Below are positions 10,988-23,256 of a stretch of DNA of 64,000 nucleotides, piece by piece. Position 1 is the first letter of the stretch. Each line of letters begins with the position of its first letter. Location: positions 1 through 64,000 of the forward strand of contig JACVRA010000179.1 in NCBI GenBank assembly GCA_019828545.1, in the 5' to 3' direction. The position numbers and the translations under genes are program-made. Under the pieces are notes generated by a model. It saw only the letters and a list, made by a program, of their open reading frames with translations. It was not told where the DNA came from and ran no database searches. The DNA is from Paracamarosporium sp. OC-R06-R3 (lineage: Eukaryota > Ascomycota > Dothideomycetes > Pleosporales > Didymosphaeriaceae).

Positions 10988-12968
10988 TTAGACGCTTGGG
11001 GGAGCTACCCAGTCCTCACCCCAGATTTCAGGCCAGTAAGGTGTTTGCAGTCCATAAAATGCCGGGTTGTCCAAGGCTTGCATATCCAAGTTCGTCTCGG
11101 CGAGGAAACCTTGGAATGATGGGTCGGCGAGCGCCATACCCGCAGTCATGCCCGAACTGGCGATTGCATTTATTGGCGGTTGCTGTACTTCTGATGGCGT
11201 GCTCAAAGTAGATTGTGGCAGAGCTCCGCTACGGGCGGCAGCCATGCTCTGTTTCATCGCATCAATGTGCTCGCAGAACTCTTTTGCCCCGAAACTGCCG
11301 CTTTGCGCTAGTTGTCTTAATAGCTCTACAGCATTGTCGAAGTTTTCCCCATCACTTTTACTTTGTGGGGTATGCAGTAGGCTAGAAACTGCCAGGATGG
11401 TAGCTGCAGAGAAGAGATATTGCGTATTGAAGTAATCGAATGTGGCAAAGGTGCCATGTATCCAAGCATCTGTGATGATTCGATAAGAATGTCGAGCACA
11501 CTGTGTACACGTCTCTGACAGCGTCCGGGCGCTTTCAGATAAACTTGTTGCAGGATTGGGAGCGGGGTCTATGTGAGATTGGGATTGCTGGTGAACGCGG
11601 AGCGCGTGGAGGAGGATTGGACGAGTAGCAAGAATCACACCCTATTGATGTAAGTAAGAACTTCAAGCAGCTCGTTATTAATATACCTGATTGAGCCGGA
11701 GATGTAGATAAACGATGTGATGTCGCTGTAGTGAAGAAGAGCCATCGTTCTTCAAATGAAACTTGGTCGGTAAAGTATCCATCCACCTTGTGAACTCCTT
11801 CAAGACGGACTGTACCCTCTGTGAGAAGGGACTATGGAATTTTCTTCTACCGTAGATTTCTCTCGTACATCTTGCCGCAACTCGGGATATTTCGATACTG
11901 CGCAGCTGATAATCGACATCGTCAAAGTCTTCATCTGTGTCGTCAATGCCGTCGCTACTTGGAGCATCAACAAAGATGTCATCATCAGCGATAGACACCG
12001 GAAGGCCGAGCTTAGATGCGCATGATCGATCCAGCACGTAAGCCGACCACCACAATCGTATGCGATGCTCCCTTGCTCGACGGTTATGGTATTGGTGCTC
12101 TGGGACATTTAACTGCATACCCATAACCAAGCCGTTTCGTACAGCAGAACTAGCGAGCACGTAGGCTGAATGGCGTCGGTTGAGAATAAATGAATACAGT
12201 GTCTGGATTGGTGACTTAGTCCATATTTTGTTCCCAAAATTAAGAAAAGACTTACGAGAAGGAGAGAAATTTCTACAGAATCAACTTGAGGACGTTCAGC
12301 GGGGATGCTGACCATCTTTCTTGACTGCACAAAGTAAATCAGCCCAGGGAACGTCGACTGTTGATCTGCACTCCGAGCAGAGTATGCCTCGCCCAAGGCA
12401 AAGAGAGCCAGGAGCTTAGATACTTTTAGCCTTTTCCCTTTGCCTTCTAGTTTAATGGCTTCTTCTAGGCTTTCGAGAACTTCAGTCTTGCGGACTATGT
12501 GATAGTAGCGACAAATAGTATTCAGGGCAACCTTGACTAAAAATCGCGCACGTGCTGGAGTCGGCCACTGACGATCAGTCTCCGAAAGTAGCGTCAATGG
12601 CTCATCTTTGATGAAGCTTGTTCTCGGTAGATGATTTGTGCAAACTGTAGCTACTGTCTGGCGGAATCTAGTGGAGAATGCGGCGTCAGAAGCTTCGCCC
12701 ACATGGATAGGTGACTCCAATGCAGATACGGAGTGGAACCTTTTGCGTGGACACGTGGTATTAGTAAAAAATATTCACCTTAAACTTGGGAAATACAGAC
12801 CATGCTCGCTCTTCTATTAATGGGTTCTGCGTTGTCTCTTGGTTTTCTGCACTCTGTTCAACCACGTTTGGCGGCGACGTAGGACGAGGAGGTTCTGGTG
12901 TGGACGCAGTGCTTGCTCTAACATTACTTCGAAGTAGTTCGTTCTCTCGCAAGAGATCTTCAACGTAT
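10988..12968 (-). CDS. Fungal-specific transcription factor (fungal_trans domain), 5' end unresolved
   Basis: Exons read on the minus strand: 12968-12779 (or to 12786), 12714 (or 12739)-12256, 12202-11687 and 11641-10988, about 605 aa in total. The first exon begins YVEDLLRENELL, the coiled-coil linker that normally follows a Zn2Cys6 cluster. Then come FSTRFRQT, the fungal_trans core with AVRNGLVMGMQLNVP and RIRLWWSAYVLDR, and an acidic loop DDTDEDFDDVD. The second intron has two alternative phase-consistent junctions, giving FPKF-K-SPIHVGE or FPKF-HSVSALESPIHVGE. No Zn2Cys6 cluster was found upstream, so the start codon is not assigned. A candidate small exon lies at 13466-13542 (see findings). 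Its position suggests it regulates the adjacent MFS and NRPS-like genes (inference). Confidence 0.78.
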
Positions 12969-14591
12969 CTGCAGGCATGAGATCGACATTTACTAATGAA
13001 TAAGCCATAGTGGGTGACATAAGAATCATCAAGTCCTTAAAGACGCCGCTTCAATAGGTGAAAAGCTTCGTAGCGTATTTGTACGAAGGTCTCTGCTGCC
13101 TGCCTTGCAAAGTATATTTGAAGACTAGAAGGTGTATGATGTATTTGAAAGAATTCCAGATACCTTAAGCACCCACCATGGATCATACAAACTTACTGTT
13201 GACTCAACTTCACCTTGCGATCTCGCGACGGGTAGACACACTCAGCAGGGGGGCTGGTTTCACCGCATCTTGAGCAAGGATGCCCTCCTGAACATTTCTG
13301 CCTCCGTGAATGACATCGCTCGCAGCTACCACGACATGTATCAGCATTTTACAACCAACGCGTTAGCATGTTAGGCGAGCTATATCATGCATCTGAGGTG
13401 AGACGGGCTGCAAGGTGTTCACCAATGCTTGTCGTTCTAATGGACTTACGCGATAGATCTCGTACTCTTTTTCTGGATCTTCGCATGATCCGACATCAAA
13501 AGGGGAGCGGACATAGGTGTGGGCATGTCGCACAATGTTGACTCAGACGGCCGAAGAGAAGCGAAGCGAAGCGTTCGGCGAAATCTTTGCAATGCCGATC
13601 GATGATGTCATCAAACCTCACGTGCCAGCGTTTTCGTACTAACCGTCGTATCGTCTCGCCCAATGTTTCTATAACTTGCGTCTGATTTTTTTATTTGCTT
13701 GACAAAAATTAGGCATAGGCCTGAGTATAGAGACTAGTAACGATAATTTCTGTAAGTTTGTACGACTCCTGGCTTTGTGCTGTGTTACACGTGGATACGT
13801 CACGCGTACCAAATAATCAACACGGCAACTGATTGACCATAAAACGCTCAATTTCATTGCGCGTTATCCCAAACATTTCTTACAGGATCGAGATGGATGT
13901 ATTTTTAAGGCCAGCTTAGTGTATGCCTTTCTATATTACCTGTGATATGCTCTCATTTGGCTGAAAGCTCCTTAGGTTGTGAATGCGTTTCCCTGATGAA
14001 GAACAGTCTATCAAGTTCTCACAACTCACGTCAGAAGACAGCACAGCAAGGCCTTGCAGACCCACAAATCCCATGGCCGCCGCATTCGGCACGCTAACAC
14101 CATACATGTCAATGCTCACGGCTCACGCAACGAATCTGAATCAGCAATCCCATGGTCGTCATGACCAGCACATGAAAGTGGCGTTATTCATCATACCTTT
14201 ACTCGCTCAGAATTTGTCCTTTTTAGATTTCAGAGATGGTAACGCTTCGTCGATCACTGCTATATGTGAAGGGTACACGGCATATGGAAATCGACATTGA
14301 GTTGTTTCGGTTAATCAAATATATTTGCAGTGCCCTTCGAGGCCAGTAGGACTTTCCAGCTGGGGAACCGACCATTCCGAAGAAAGTGTTCGTACCACAA
14401 CAGCGCGGTTTAGCCAAGCGCTTACTGGCGTTTGACTGTCGTTGGAACCGTCTAGTGCTAGTTCTGTAGTGGAATATGCGGGCGAACGGGCCTAAAAAGT
14501 AAGACCACATAATATGAAGTCCCCGCCGCGAGGGTATGCAATAGTATTTCCTTGAGCATTTATCTCCCGTTGACGTTCAATAACGCTTATA
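12969..14591. other. Region between regulator and NRPS-like gene
   Basis: About 1.6 kb. It holds the unresolved 5' end of the minus-strand regulator, a candidate coding exon at 13542-13466 (minus), and the promoter of the plus-strand NRPS-like gene. No other gene is supportable. The arrangement is divergent, so it may serve as a shared control region. Confidence 0.5.
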
Positions 14592-17500
14592 ATGACAATC
14601 ACAGACCCTTCACTCAGTTACGTGGTAGGAGGAGAGCTACCTGGACCGTACAGGAGTTGCATCCGACGTTTAGAAGATTGTGCTTCGAAATACCCTAATG
14701 AAGCTGCCTTGGTTTGCGCACATCAACCTTCAGATCTATACAACATTCGGAGCCTACCACTGGAAAGCCACGAATACAACAAATCGCCCTATCTTCGATG
14801 GACGTATCAGGGCTTTTACGCGATGGTGGAGCGGCTAGCTCGCTCCCTTGCTGCTACTGGCGTGGGTCCAGGCACACCTATCTTCACTTTTCTTCCTAAT
14901 GGAGCTGAATACCTCGTGGTCTTGTTTGCTTCCATGCGGCTAGGAAGCACAATGGTACCTATCAACATTCGAAACTTAGCCAACAAACAAGAGGTCACAC
15001 ACATGATAAGAACTGCGTTTATCGAATGTCCTTTAAATAATGCTGTCGTCCTTGCAGATTCGTTGGAGACGGCTGCTAAATTGGAAGAGATCGAGAGTCT
15101 TGCCAACGCCCAACGGATCCTCATTAGCAATGATGCATGGAAGCGATGGACTACATTGTCATCTGTTTTGCAGCTTTCGAAATCCGACCAGCCTCTTCCC
15201 GAACACCAGACACTTGAAAACAAAAACACAGACAGCATCATTTTATTCACAAGCGGCACAACAAGCTTACCAAAAGGCTGTCACTGGCACTACCCTTCCT
15301 TAGCTTACTTCGTCCATTGCCGAGATCAGCTAGGGGATAGATTCACAACAAAGAATGGAGATGCTTATATTGCATCTGCACCCAACAACCATGCCATGGG
15401 TTGCGTCCTTGCAGTCATGGCTCTCACTACAGGCGCCAGACAGGTCTATCCTTCAGCGACCTTTGACCCAGCGACGCTGCTAAGCGTTGCTCAGGCGGAG
15501 CGGTGTACTCATACTGTTGTCGTTCCCACTATGGTTCATGCGATAGTGTTCACAAAAGTGACCCGGAAGCTGCAGCTTGATTATTTGAGGACTGTGCTTC
15601 TAGGTGGTGCGGCAGTCACACCCGAAGTGCTCACCCTTTGTGAAACTGAGCTGGGTGCTGATGGGTGCGAGATTACCTTTGGAATGACGGAAGGACCTCT
15701 CGTCTTCTCCGGAAGAGGTTCCGTGATGGAACTGACGAATGCCGATGGAGAAACGACTTGTGGCACAGCTTTACCTGGGTCTAGAATCAAGATCTGCGCT
15801 CCAGGATCTCGTAAACCTCTTACTCGAGGCAAAGCTGGAGAGCTACATAGTACAGGACCGACAATATGCGCCGGTTACATCGGCATGGACAGCGAAGAAT
15901 ACTACATGGAAGATGGTTCTAGATGGTGTGCATCTGGAGATATGGCGCGCATTGACGAGCAAGGACGAGTTTTTATTGTGGGTCGTTTTAAGGAGATGAT
16001 TATCCGAGGCGGAGAAAATATCTCACCTGTAGCCATCGAAACAGTGATTGGCCAACAACTACCACATCTCAGGGACTTAACCGTACAGATTGTTGGAACC
16101 ACGGATAAAATCGCTGGTGAAGTACCAGTCGCCGTCGTTTCTCAGAAAGCTGATTCTGAAACGGTGAAAGAGATGAAGAACACTGTAGTGGTGAACATGG
16201 GTCGGATGTATGCTATCGATGATATCGTCTACTTAGGTGATCTTGGCCTGCAAGATTTCCCACGAACAATGGCGGGGAAAATACAAAAGACAAAGCTGAA
16301 AGAAATCATAAATAATTACCGCAAGCAAAACGAGGATAGGAATGGTTTTTCAAATGGGTTCACTGACTCACGTTTAACAAAAAAGATTACGTCCATTTGG
16401 GCACGTATTGTCGGAGTATCTCTTTCAGACGTCTCGTCAGAAACGTCTCTCGAAGACATGGGCGATAGTATCACGATGATGCGCGCAAAAGATAGGCTAT
16501 TCAAACTCACTGGTGTTGATCTCACAGTGCGAGAGATGCTAGATGCTCACACTCTAGGTGGGCTGCTTCGAATTTTGGAGAGCCGAATTTCATTGACAGC
16601 TTCGCACGACACTGCAATTTTCAAGCCCACGAACCACCCACCTACAATAGATTGCATGGCTCATACTTTGGAGGATGAAGATACCTTCAACGCTACCAAA
16701 GGTGTTATTACAAAAGCTATCATACCTTTTGGGCTGCAGTGGGAGGACGTTCGCGATGTGATGCCTGCGCTTGACTTTGAGGAGGTGGCAGCTAAGAAGG
16801 GCATCTTTTCTAGATTTACTCTGAAGGCCACCATGCTAGCAAGAAATACATCAGTAAAGGTACGTCTATCGTATGCATTTTGTAGACGATTTATTAACAC
16901 TCACACTTAGACATTAAGAGCGGCAGTGATGAAAGCTCTAGCAAATAACCCGATGCAGTCTTCTTTCATCGTCTGGAACGATACGGTGCTTGGTGATGAT
17001 GTTGCACTGCAATTCACTGTTGAGCAAAAAGCGGATTTCGTGGAAAAACTGATCGAAGACAAAGGAACCCTTAGGACGGTGGCTGATTTGAAGAAGCTTA
17101 CAATCGATATGATGCAGGAGCAAGGTGCAGAATATCCTGGTCCATTGTTTCGCGCTTGGATCGTTTACGTTGAAGAGGCGCAGTGTGCGGCTCTTGTTCA
17201 TAACGGTAAGAATACTTCTTCTAGACTACTTTGAGCTTTCCTGACTTTTTGTTAGTCGAACATACCGCGACTGACGCTACTTTCGGCTATTTGTTCTGGG
17301 AAGACATTGACCTCGCATTGAGTGGTGCTCCTCTGAAACCTCACGTGCCTTACAAAGTTTACTGCGATCACTTCTATAACATGCGCACCTCGCCTGCGGC
17401 GCGTGTGGCTACCAAATACCATGTGCAAAGGCTCAAAGATCTGCCAAAGCACAGAGAACACTTCTTCCCATCACTCGACAAGCCTATGCTTCTTGAAGAA

Positions 17501-18205
17501 GGCAAGCCCGATGGTTATGTTCATACCTTCTCTGCTAGCGGTCTGAACGCTCTCATCCGCCAATACCCACACCTTAAGCCATCGTTGGTCCTCAAAGCAG
17601 CCACTGCACTCTTTCTGCTCCACACCACTGATTATTCACACGCAATCTTTGCTCACTGGGAGTCAAGCCGCGACAAGTTTCCATTCACCACGAATTCTTC
17701 TTCCCTTCCTACCAACGTTAAAGCTAGTGACGTCGGTGGCCAACTCATCAATCCTGTCCTCAACCTCATTTCTCTCGACCCAAATGAGTCTAAGCTCGCG
17801 TTTCTGGAACGCCTTCAAGACGAGCAGGCTTTGCAGACTAAGCACGCTGCCGCGCCGTTGAAAGAGATCATGCGCAACATAGACTCTGAGACCGCAGAGC
17901 TGTTTCCAAAACTCAGCACGGAGTGCGTATTCAATTGGCTAGGCACAAATGTCAAGGGTGCAAATGCGTACGAAAACCTGGAATTTGTGGAGGCGGTTAA
18001 TCGGCGCGATGTGCATCGTTTTTATAATGGCGCCAGTTTGGTGCGCGACGGCAAGGGCAACGATTCGGTTTTGTTGCAGATTAAAGGAAGTGTTTTCAGT
18101 ATTACGGAAATGGAAGTTTTTGCGAAGAAGATTGAGAAGGTCGCATGCTGGCTGATGGAGGACTTGGATAAGTCCATTGAGACGTTCAGGGAGTCTTTGC
18201 AGTAG
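14592..18205 (+). CDS. NRPS-like enzyme: adenylation, carrier, condensation-like domains
   Basis: Three exons: 14592-16859, 16911-17205 and 17256-18205, all in phase, 1170 aa. The adenylation domain spans about residues 20-570, with the P-loop LFTSGTTSLPKG (about 217-228), FGMTEG (about 360), ASGDMARIDEQGRVFIVGRF and IRGGENISP (about 470) and the terminal lysine in MAGKIQK (about 560). A carrier domain follows, with DMGDSITMM and the phosphopantetheine serine at about S626. Residues about 690-1165 resemble a condensation/acyltransferase fold; the HHxxxDG site reads EHTATDA, with H857 and D861 kept. The enzyme should activate a carboxylic or amino acid as AMP ester, load it on the carrier and transfer it to an acceptor. 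The substrate is unknown. MFS and regulator genes beside it support a secondary-metabolite role. Confidence 0.88.
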
Positions 18206-19997
18206 GGAGTAATTATTCAGTCTCCTAACTAGCGTTTTGCGGTGGGAAAATATACGTAGATGCAATGTGCAGTAGGGTTTGTCTTATATAAACCCATTCA
18301 CTTATGGTATTGTGAAATTGGTGTATCACTCTCTTGCCAGTGATCCTAAACGAGATTGATGTGGGTGGCCTCCACTGTCGCCCACGCTATCATCCGAAAA
18401 CCACGCCATGCTCACCTACGATTACCTCATGCGGAAATCTAGGCGCTAATTGGAAAGATAGATATGGCAACAGTTCGATGCGCAAGAGTCTTTACTGTAA
18501 ACTCGTGCGAGATCGTTTATCACACAAGTTTAAATCAGCTCTCACATCAATATCTGCCCTCAAGAGCTTCGATTTAGTCGACAAAGATCGATATTGGCGA
18601 CGTAAGTCACCATGATGTGCCCTGATGTCCAATGCGGGACTGGAATGGTACTTAGACATCAACTGAAATCTGAAATTTGCGTAGAAAAAATGAACTCGCC
18701 ACAGCGCAGATGTTGGGCAAAGTTGAATTGTCATGTGGGCAGCTCCACTTTGCTAGTTGCCCTTCATTCGTACGATAATCAAGGCAACAGAATCACTGCT
18801 TCAGATGATCGGGATTTCATTCGCGAAATGAGACGGAGTTCTCGTGGATGCGGTAGATGACGGAAGAGGAAGGTTGCATAAGCTTACCGATCACGTGTAG
18901 GGCTGAACGCTGTGCACACCATCCGTAGGGTTGAGGATCGTTCGGGCTTGACAAGGATTAGTTTCATTGTCGGCCCCCGCTAGAAAGACATGCACGTCCG
19001 AATTTCTCAGGAACGCACGATTTTATCATGCCATTGAAGAACACATGTTCGATAAGTGGAGAATTTAAGATTTTTTTGACATCTGTAGGCTTTTTAGTGA
19101 GCGCTAGCTTTTGCATGGGTACGAGTGTTAAATGCATCTCAAGACGGACTTCGGTAGTCATTGCAGGGGTACAACAACCAATCCTGCAAACGCTTTAGCT
19201 GGATTTTCGAACTTCGTCCAAATTTCCTAGTTAAAGTGCCGTCATTCGTTGGCTAACTGCCGCAAGGTTGCCACCGTGCATGATCCTGCAGTACGTCACA
19301 GTAAACGGTTGCGATGCTACCGGGCTCGACGAAGTCCTCAGTTACGCCCGACGGATCTTAGCGAACGCCCTCCGACAAGGGGTCGGGATCGCTGGGTTTT
19401 GGTATACTCCTTGTAGGACCTCAACTCGAATAACAGGACAGATGTGCATATACTATGCAATGAATGAATATACACCACAGTTTCCATTGTAATAGCAAAG
19501 ATATAGAAGCACTCGATCGACTTTGTTAGACATTGAATGTCTTCGCTTAGACCTGGAAGTGCCTACTCTGGTTCGTTTAGTTCGGACTCTGGACTCTCCC
19601 CTGTGCGGCCTACAAGTGCGCGTCTCGTGCGAATTAGTAACAGTTTACTGGATAAGACGGAAGTGTCAGACTATTTGCTAGGTCTTTGCGCAAAATCACT
19701 CCCTGAAACGGACCTCATCGGAGACGAGAAGGTAGGCACCCAATGAGAATGCCGTCTCTACGCAGGCAGGCGCTTTACGCCCGGGGCCTTTGGACGAGGA
19801 TTCGAAAGGACGAAGTGTTTCCTCGATTCCGCCCAACGCGTCTTACTTAGATTTTGGTATCCACCTAGCTTGCCTGATGGGACACCATTCATACAAATAT
19901 GACTGTTAAAGAACACTTTTCTGCCATCCCAGCTGCTTAGCATCCTCTATTCCTGCATCACTCCCAGATTTCGAGCACTCGCTAAATATTCCCTACG
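18206..19997. other. Intergenic region
   Basis: About 1.8 kb. Both strands were examined and only short, unsupported frames were found (none over 95 codons, no domain features). The right end is the promoter of the GH16 gene. Confidence 0.5.
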
Positions 19998-21119
19998 ATG
20001 TATACCTCAACCCTTCTCACTTCTTTGGCGCTTGCGTCCTCTTCTCTCGCACAATACCAACTTCATTGGGATTATAGCGGCGCTAGCTTTTTTGACAACT
20101 TTCAATTCGTCAACGTAAGAACACACATTCCTGACACCAATGATTAACAACTTGTATTGACGATCCATTGCTATCCAGGCACCTGATACCAGCTTCACAC
20201 AAGGTTTCGCACAATACGTCGATCAAGACGAGGCCACTGCGTCAGGACTTGCGAAAATTGTAGACAACAAGGCATACATCGGCGTTGACACAAACAACAC
20301 GTACGACTTGAGCAGCACTGGACGAAACAGCGTACGTCTTCAGAGCTGGGGCTATTTCGATCAAGGCCTCCTCGTAGCAGATTTTGCCCACGTGCCAGTA
20401 GCGGGATGTGGACAGTGGCCGGCTTTGTACGATTTTCCTCCTTTTGCTTGTCCAGCCGCACGACTAATAACTTACAGCTGGGTCTATCGCGGTGAAACAG
20501 CCGAAGGCTACTCCGAGATCGATATCCTCGAGAACGTGGACAAGACGACTGCCAACACTCATTCTTTCTACACCTCCGAGCAATGCAGCGTCAACTTTGA
20601 CGTTGGAGACCCATTGAAGACGGACAACTGCCACTACGATCCCCAAGGGGCGGGCCAGCAGGGCTGCAGCTTCATGGCCGAGGAGGGAACCTTCAACCAA
20701 CCTTTCAATGATAACTACAAGATTATTGCTCTGCAGGTCGAGACTGATACCATGAGAATCTGGCACTTCAAGAAGGATGAGGTCCCGGCTGACCTGACTT
20801 CCGGCAACCCTAACCCTGATACCTGGAAGACACCAACCGTTTCCCTTTCGCCCAAGAGCTGCGACTTCCAAAAGGCATTCAGTCAGTTCCACATTGTAAG
20901 TGCATGGATCCAAAGGGATGTATGGTAAAGCAAGAATTAACAAAGATATAGATCATCAACATTACCTTCTGTGGTAGCTGGGCTGGCGGTGACGACTGGA
21001 ACGCTCAGTGTGCCGCAGAGACTGGTACTGACTGCAAGAACTGGGTTGCGAACAACCCGGATGACTTCAAGGATACCTACTTTGAGTTCAACTCTATTAA
21101 GCTTTACCAGAGGGCTTAA
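19998..21119 (+). CDS. Secreted GH16 endo-beta-glucanase
   Basis: Four exons: 19998-20114, 20179-20426, 20478-20895 and 20952-21119 (introns 64, 51, 51 and 56 nt), giving 316 aa. An N-terminal signal peptide is visible (STLLTSLALASSSLA). Removing the second intron restores GQWPAFWVYRG, the tryptophan-rich strand before the active site. The GH16 catalytic motif SEIDILE is at about residues 134-140, with E135 as nucleophile and E140 as acid/base by family precedent. The C-terminal part INITFCGSWAG and the paired cysteines match fungal mixed-linkage beta-1,3(4)-glucanase-like GH16 enzymes, which act on beta-glucans of plant or fungal walls. The unspliced frame also stays open through the 51-nt second intron, so that intron is easily missed in annotation. 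Confidence 0.9.
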
Positions 21120-21788
21120 GTATGATGAAGATATGATTTGCGACGCGATGATCGAGTGGAGAGCGCAAAACGATTTCAACTGTACATAGCGGTGCGTCCG
21201 CCATTGAATATTTTGTATATACAACATGCATGTTCCTATCGATCTTTCAAGCAACTCTAAACGCATAAAAATACTTGATTCCATCTAATGAGCTTGGTAT
21301 GTGCTGGATAAATTTGCATGCAGCCTCACAAAATATGTATACATAGAATAGCTTATTCGGCTCTATTACTCTAACTAGCTATATATCCGCTCTATTGAAC
21401 CATTCACCTATTCTATCTTGTTTCTGCCCCCAACTTCGTCAGACGTTCCATAAAAGCAATGATGCAGATTGCATGTACTCGAAAAATGACTACCTCTCGT
21501 GCAATATTCAAGGGAAGTTCATCTCTGGTTATATGATTATAGGGTCACTGAGGCGTATACATTTATAAGCTCTACAAAACTCAGGAACGCGTGGAGTTGC
21601 TGGATGAATTATCTAACAGACAAACACCAGAAAAGAAGACCCCAAACAACGTAGTGAAGTATAGAGACAGCGTTGTTACATGGATACATACAGGTCAAGA
21701 CCCGCTATGGGCGACGCCACTGTCTTTTCACATCGCTCAAGTCAATGCGCTGTTTCACTGCTTGCCAACCTCTCTACGCATGTGAGAC
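21120..21788. other. Convergent intergenic region
   Basis: The 3' flanks of two convergent genes meet here. AT-rich, with no supportable gene. Confidence 0.5.
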
Positions 21789-23256
21789 TCAAATCTCATC
21801 GTCGAAATCCACCTCCCTCAAGGCTGCACTGATTGCGTGTACAGCAGCTCCAAAGACCATTGCTATCAGCTTCGCGCCATATCCCTTCACTTTGGTACCA
21901 AGCTCCTCGGCTGATGCAAGCAGCACGTCGCTTGATCCATCCTCGTTCCAATCCATGAGTTGCCGTACGCCACTATAAGTGAGAAGCAAGACGATGATCC
22001 TCCATACCATCATCAGAAGCTCATACGGACCTTGCATTCCCTTGACGAAGAAAAGAACAAGAAGCGTGGAAGGCAGAAGTATTTTTTGGAGAGTCCCCGC
22101 AGTGGATGCCTCTAGCTTACATGGGCCAATCTTGGAAGTTCTGGACATGGGTGATCTTGCTCTAGGAACCTTCACAAGCTCGGCGCGAATCTTTGAGCGA
22201 ATGCGGTCAGCGGCACTGTTTCCAAGGCCAGACGCATACGCGCTACTCATATCGGCAAGGCCAAAGCGATGGAAGCGGAACTCGTGCAGGTCGATGGCGT
22301 CAGTAATCTGTTGAGTGGGTGATGCAGACGTATTTGCGCGAGGCTGGTTTCCGAGTTGACCTTCGATGCTCGAAATAGAGTCGTCCTGTTGCAACTGATT
22401 CTGAGCGCTAGTGCGAAGATCCTCCACTAACCGGACATGTTAGCTACTGGTAAGGATTAACCATAATGCAGGCCTGTAATTACATGGAGGGCTATGACGA
22501 AGAGCGGGACGCGAACTTGCGGCTGCGCTTGTGTCGATGGCGAGATTTGGGGTATCAATCTTCGGACTCACTATTGTCGATGTTAATCTCACTGGGGGGT
22601 ATGATCGAGTTAGCTAGACAAAATTCACCTTGACCGACAACTGGCCGCGCGGCTGTATCTAAGCTTGCGTCGCTGAAATTACTGCTTGGAATACTGTTGA
22701 TAGAACCAGACACAGTGTACTCAAAGAGCTCGTGAATCGTATCTGTCTTCCGGTCTTTGACGTCCTTCTCGTGGAGTTCTTGATGGTATTTCCTAGCCAC
22801 ATCGCCAGCAGATGCAGGATTCTGATCTTCAGAAGTATTAGCATCTGTGTTGTTGGTAGCTCGATTTTCTCTTATCGCACCGCCGTCTACTCCTTGGGTC
22901 TTCGTAGCCTTCTCATGCTTAACCTTCCACGACCCATCCGTTGGATTATCCACCTCTTTTTTCCCTTCCCGCTCCTTGTTTTTCCCCTTCAAGTTCTCCC
23001 GCTCCTCAAAGTCCAATACATGCGACCGCTCAGACGGGTGCAGCCCAACCTTCTCAAACCCAGGCTTAAGGTTCTCGACGCCACCATGTTGAGATGCGCT
23101 GGGCGGCGAAGCATTGGAACTGTTGCTTAGACTAGAGCGCGAGTGACTACCTCTAAAAAAATCCTTGAACCGGCTGGATTTAATAGGCGTATTTGAGTCA
23201 GGCGATTTGAGCGCGGCGATGTGCTCGGCGCTGTTTTCGGCGCTGAGTCGAGCCAT
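21789..23256 (-). CDS. Unrecognised protein with C-terminal membrane segments
   Basis: Proposed minus-strand exons: 23256-22629, 22591-22484 and 22426-21789, giving 457 aa in one phase-consistent frame. I do not recognise the family. The N-terminal 300 residues are polar, S/N/K/E-rich and probably disordered, opening with MARLSAENSAEHIAALKSPD. The C-terminal third has two hydrophobic stretches (LLPSTLLVLFFVKGM and MMVWRIIVLLLTYSGV), consistent with a membrane hairpin or tail anchor. A final hydrophobic helix (AKLIAMVFGAAVHAISAAL) precedes an acidic end. The first intron would be only 37 nt but has GT..AG ends and a CTAAC branch site. Without splicing, the first frame ends at 22555 and the second has no ATG start, so one gene is the better reading. 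Confidence 0.6.
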
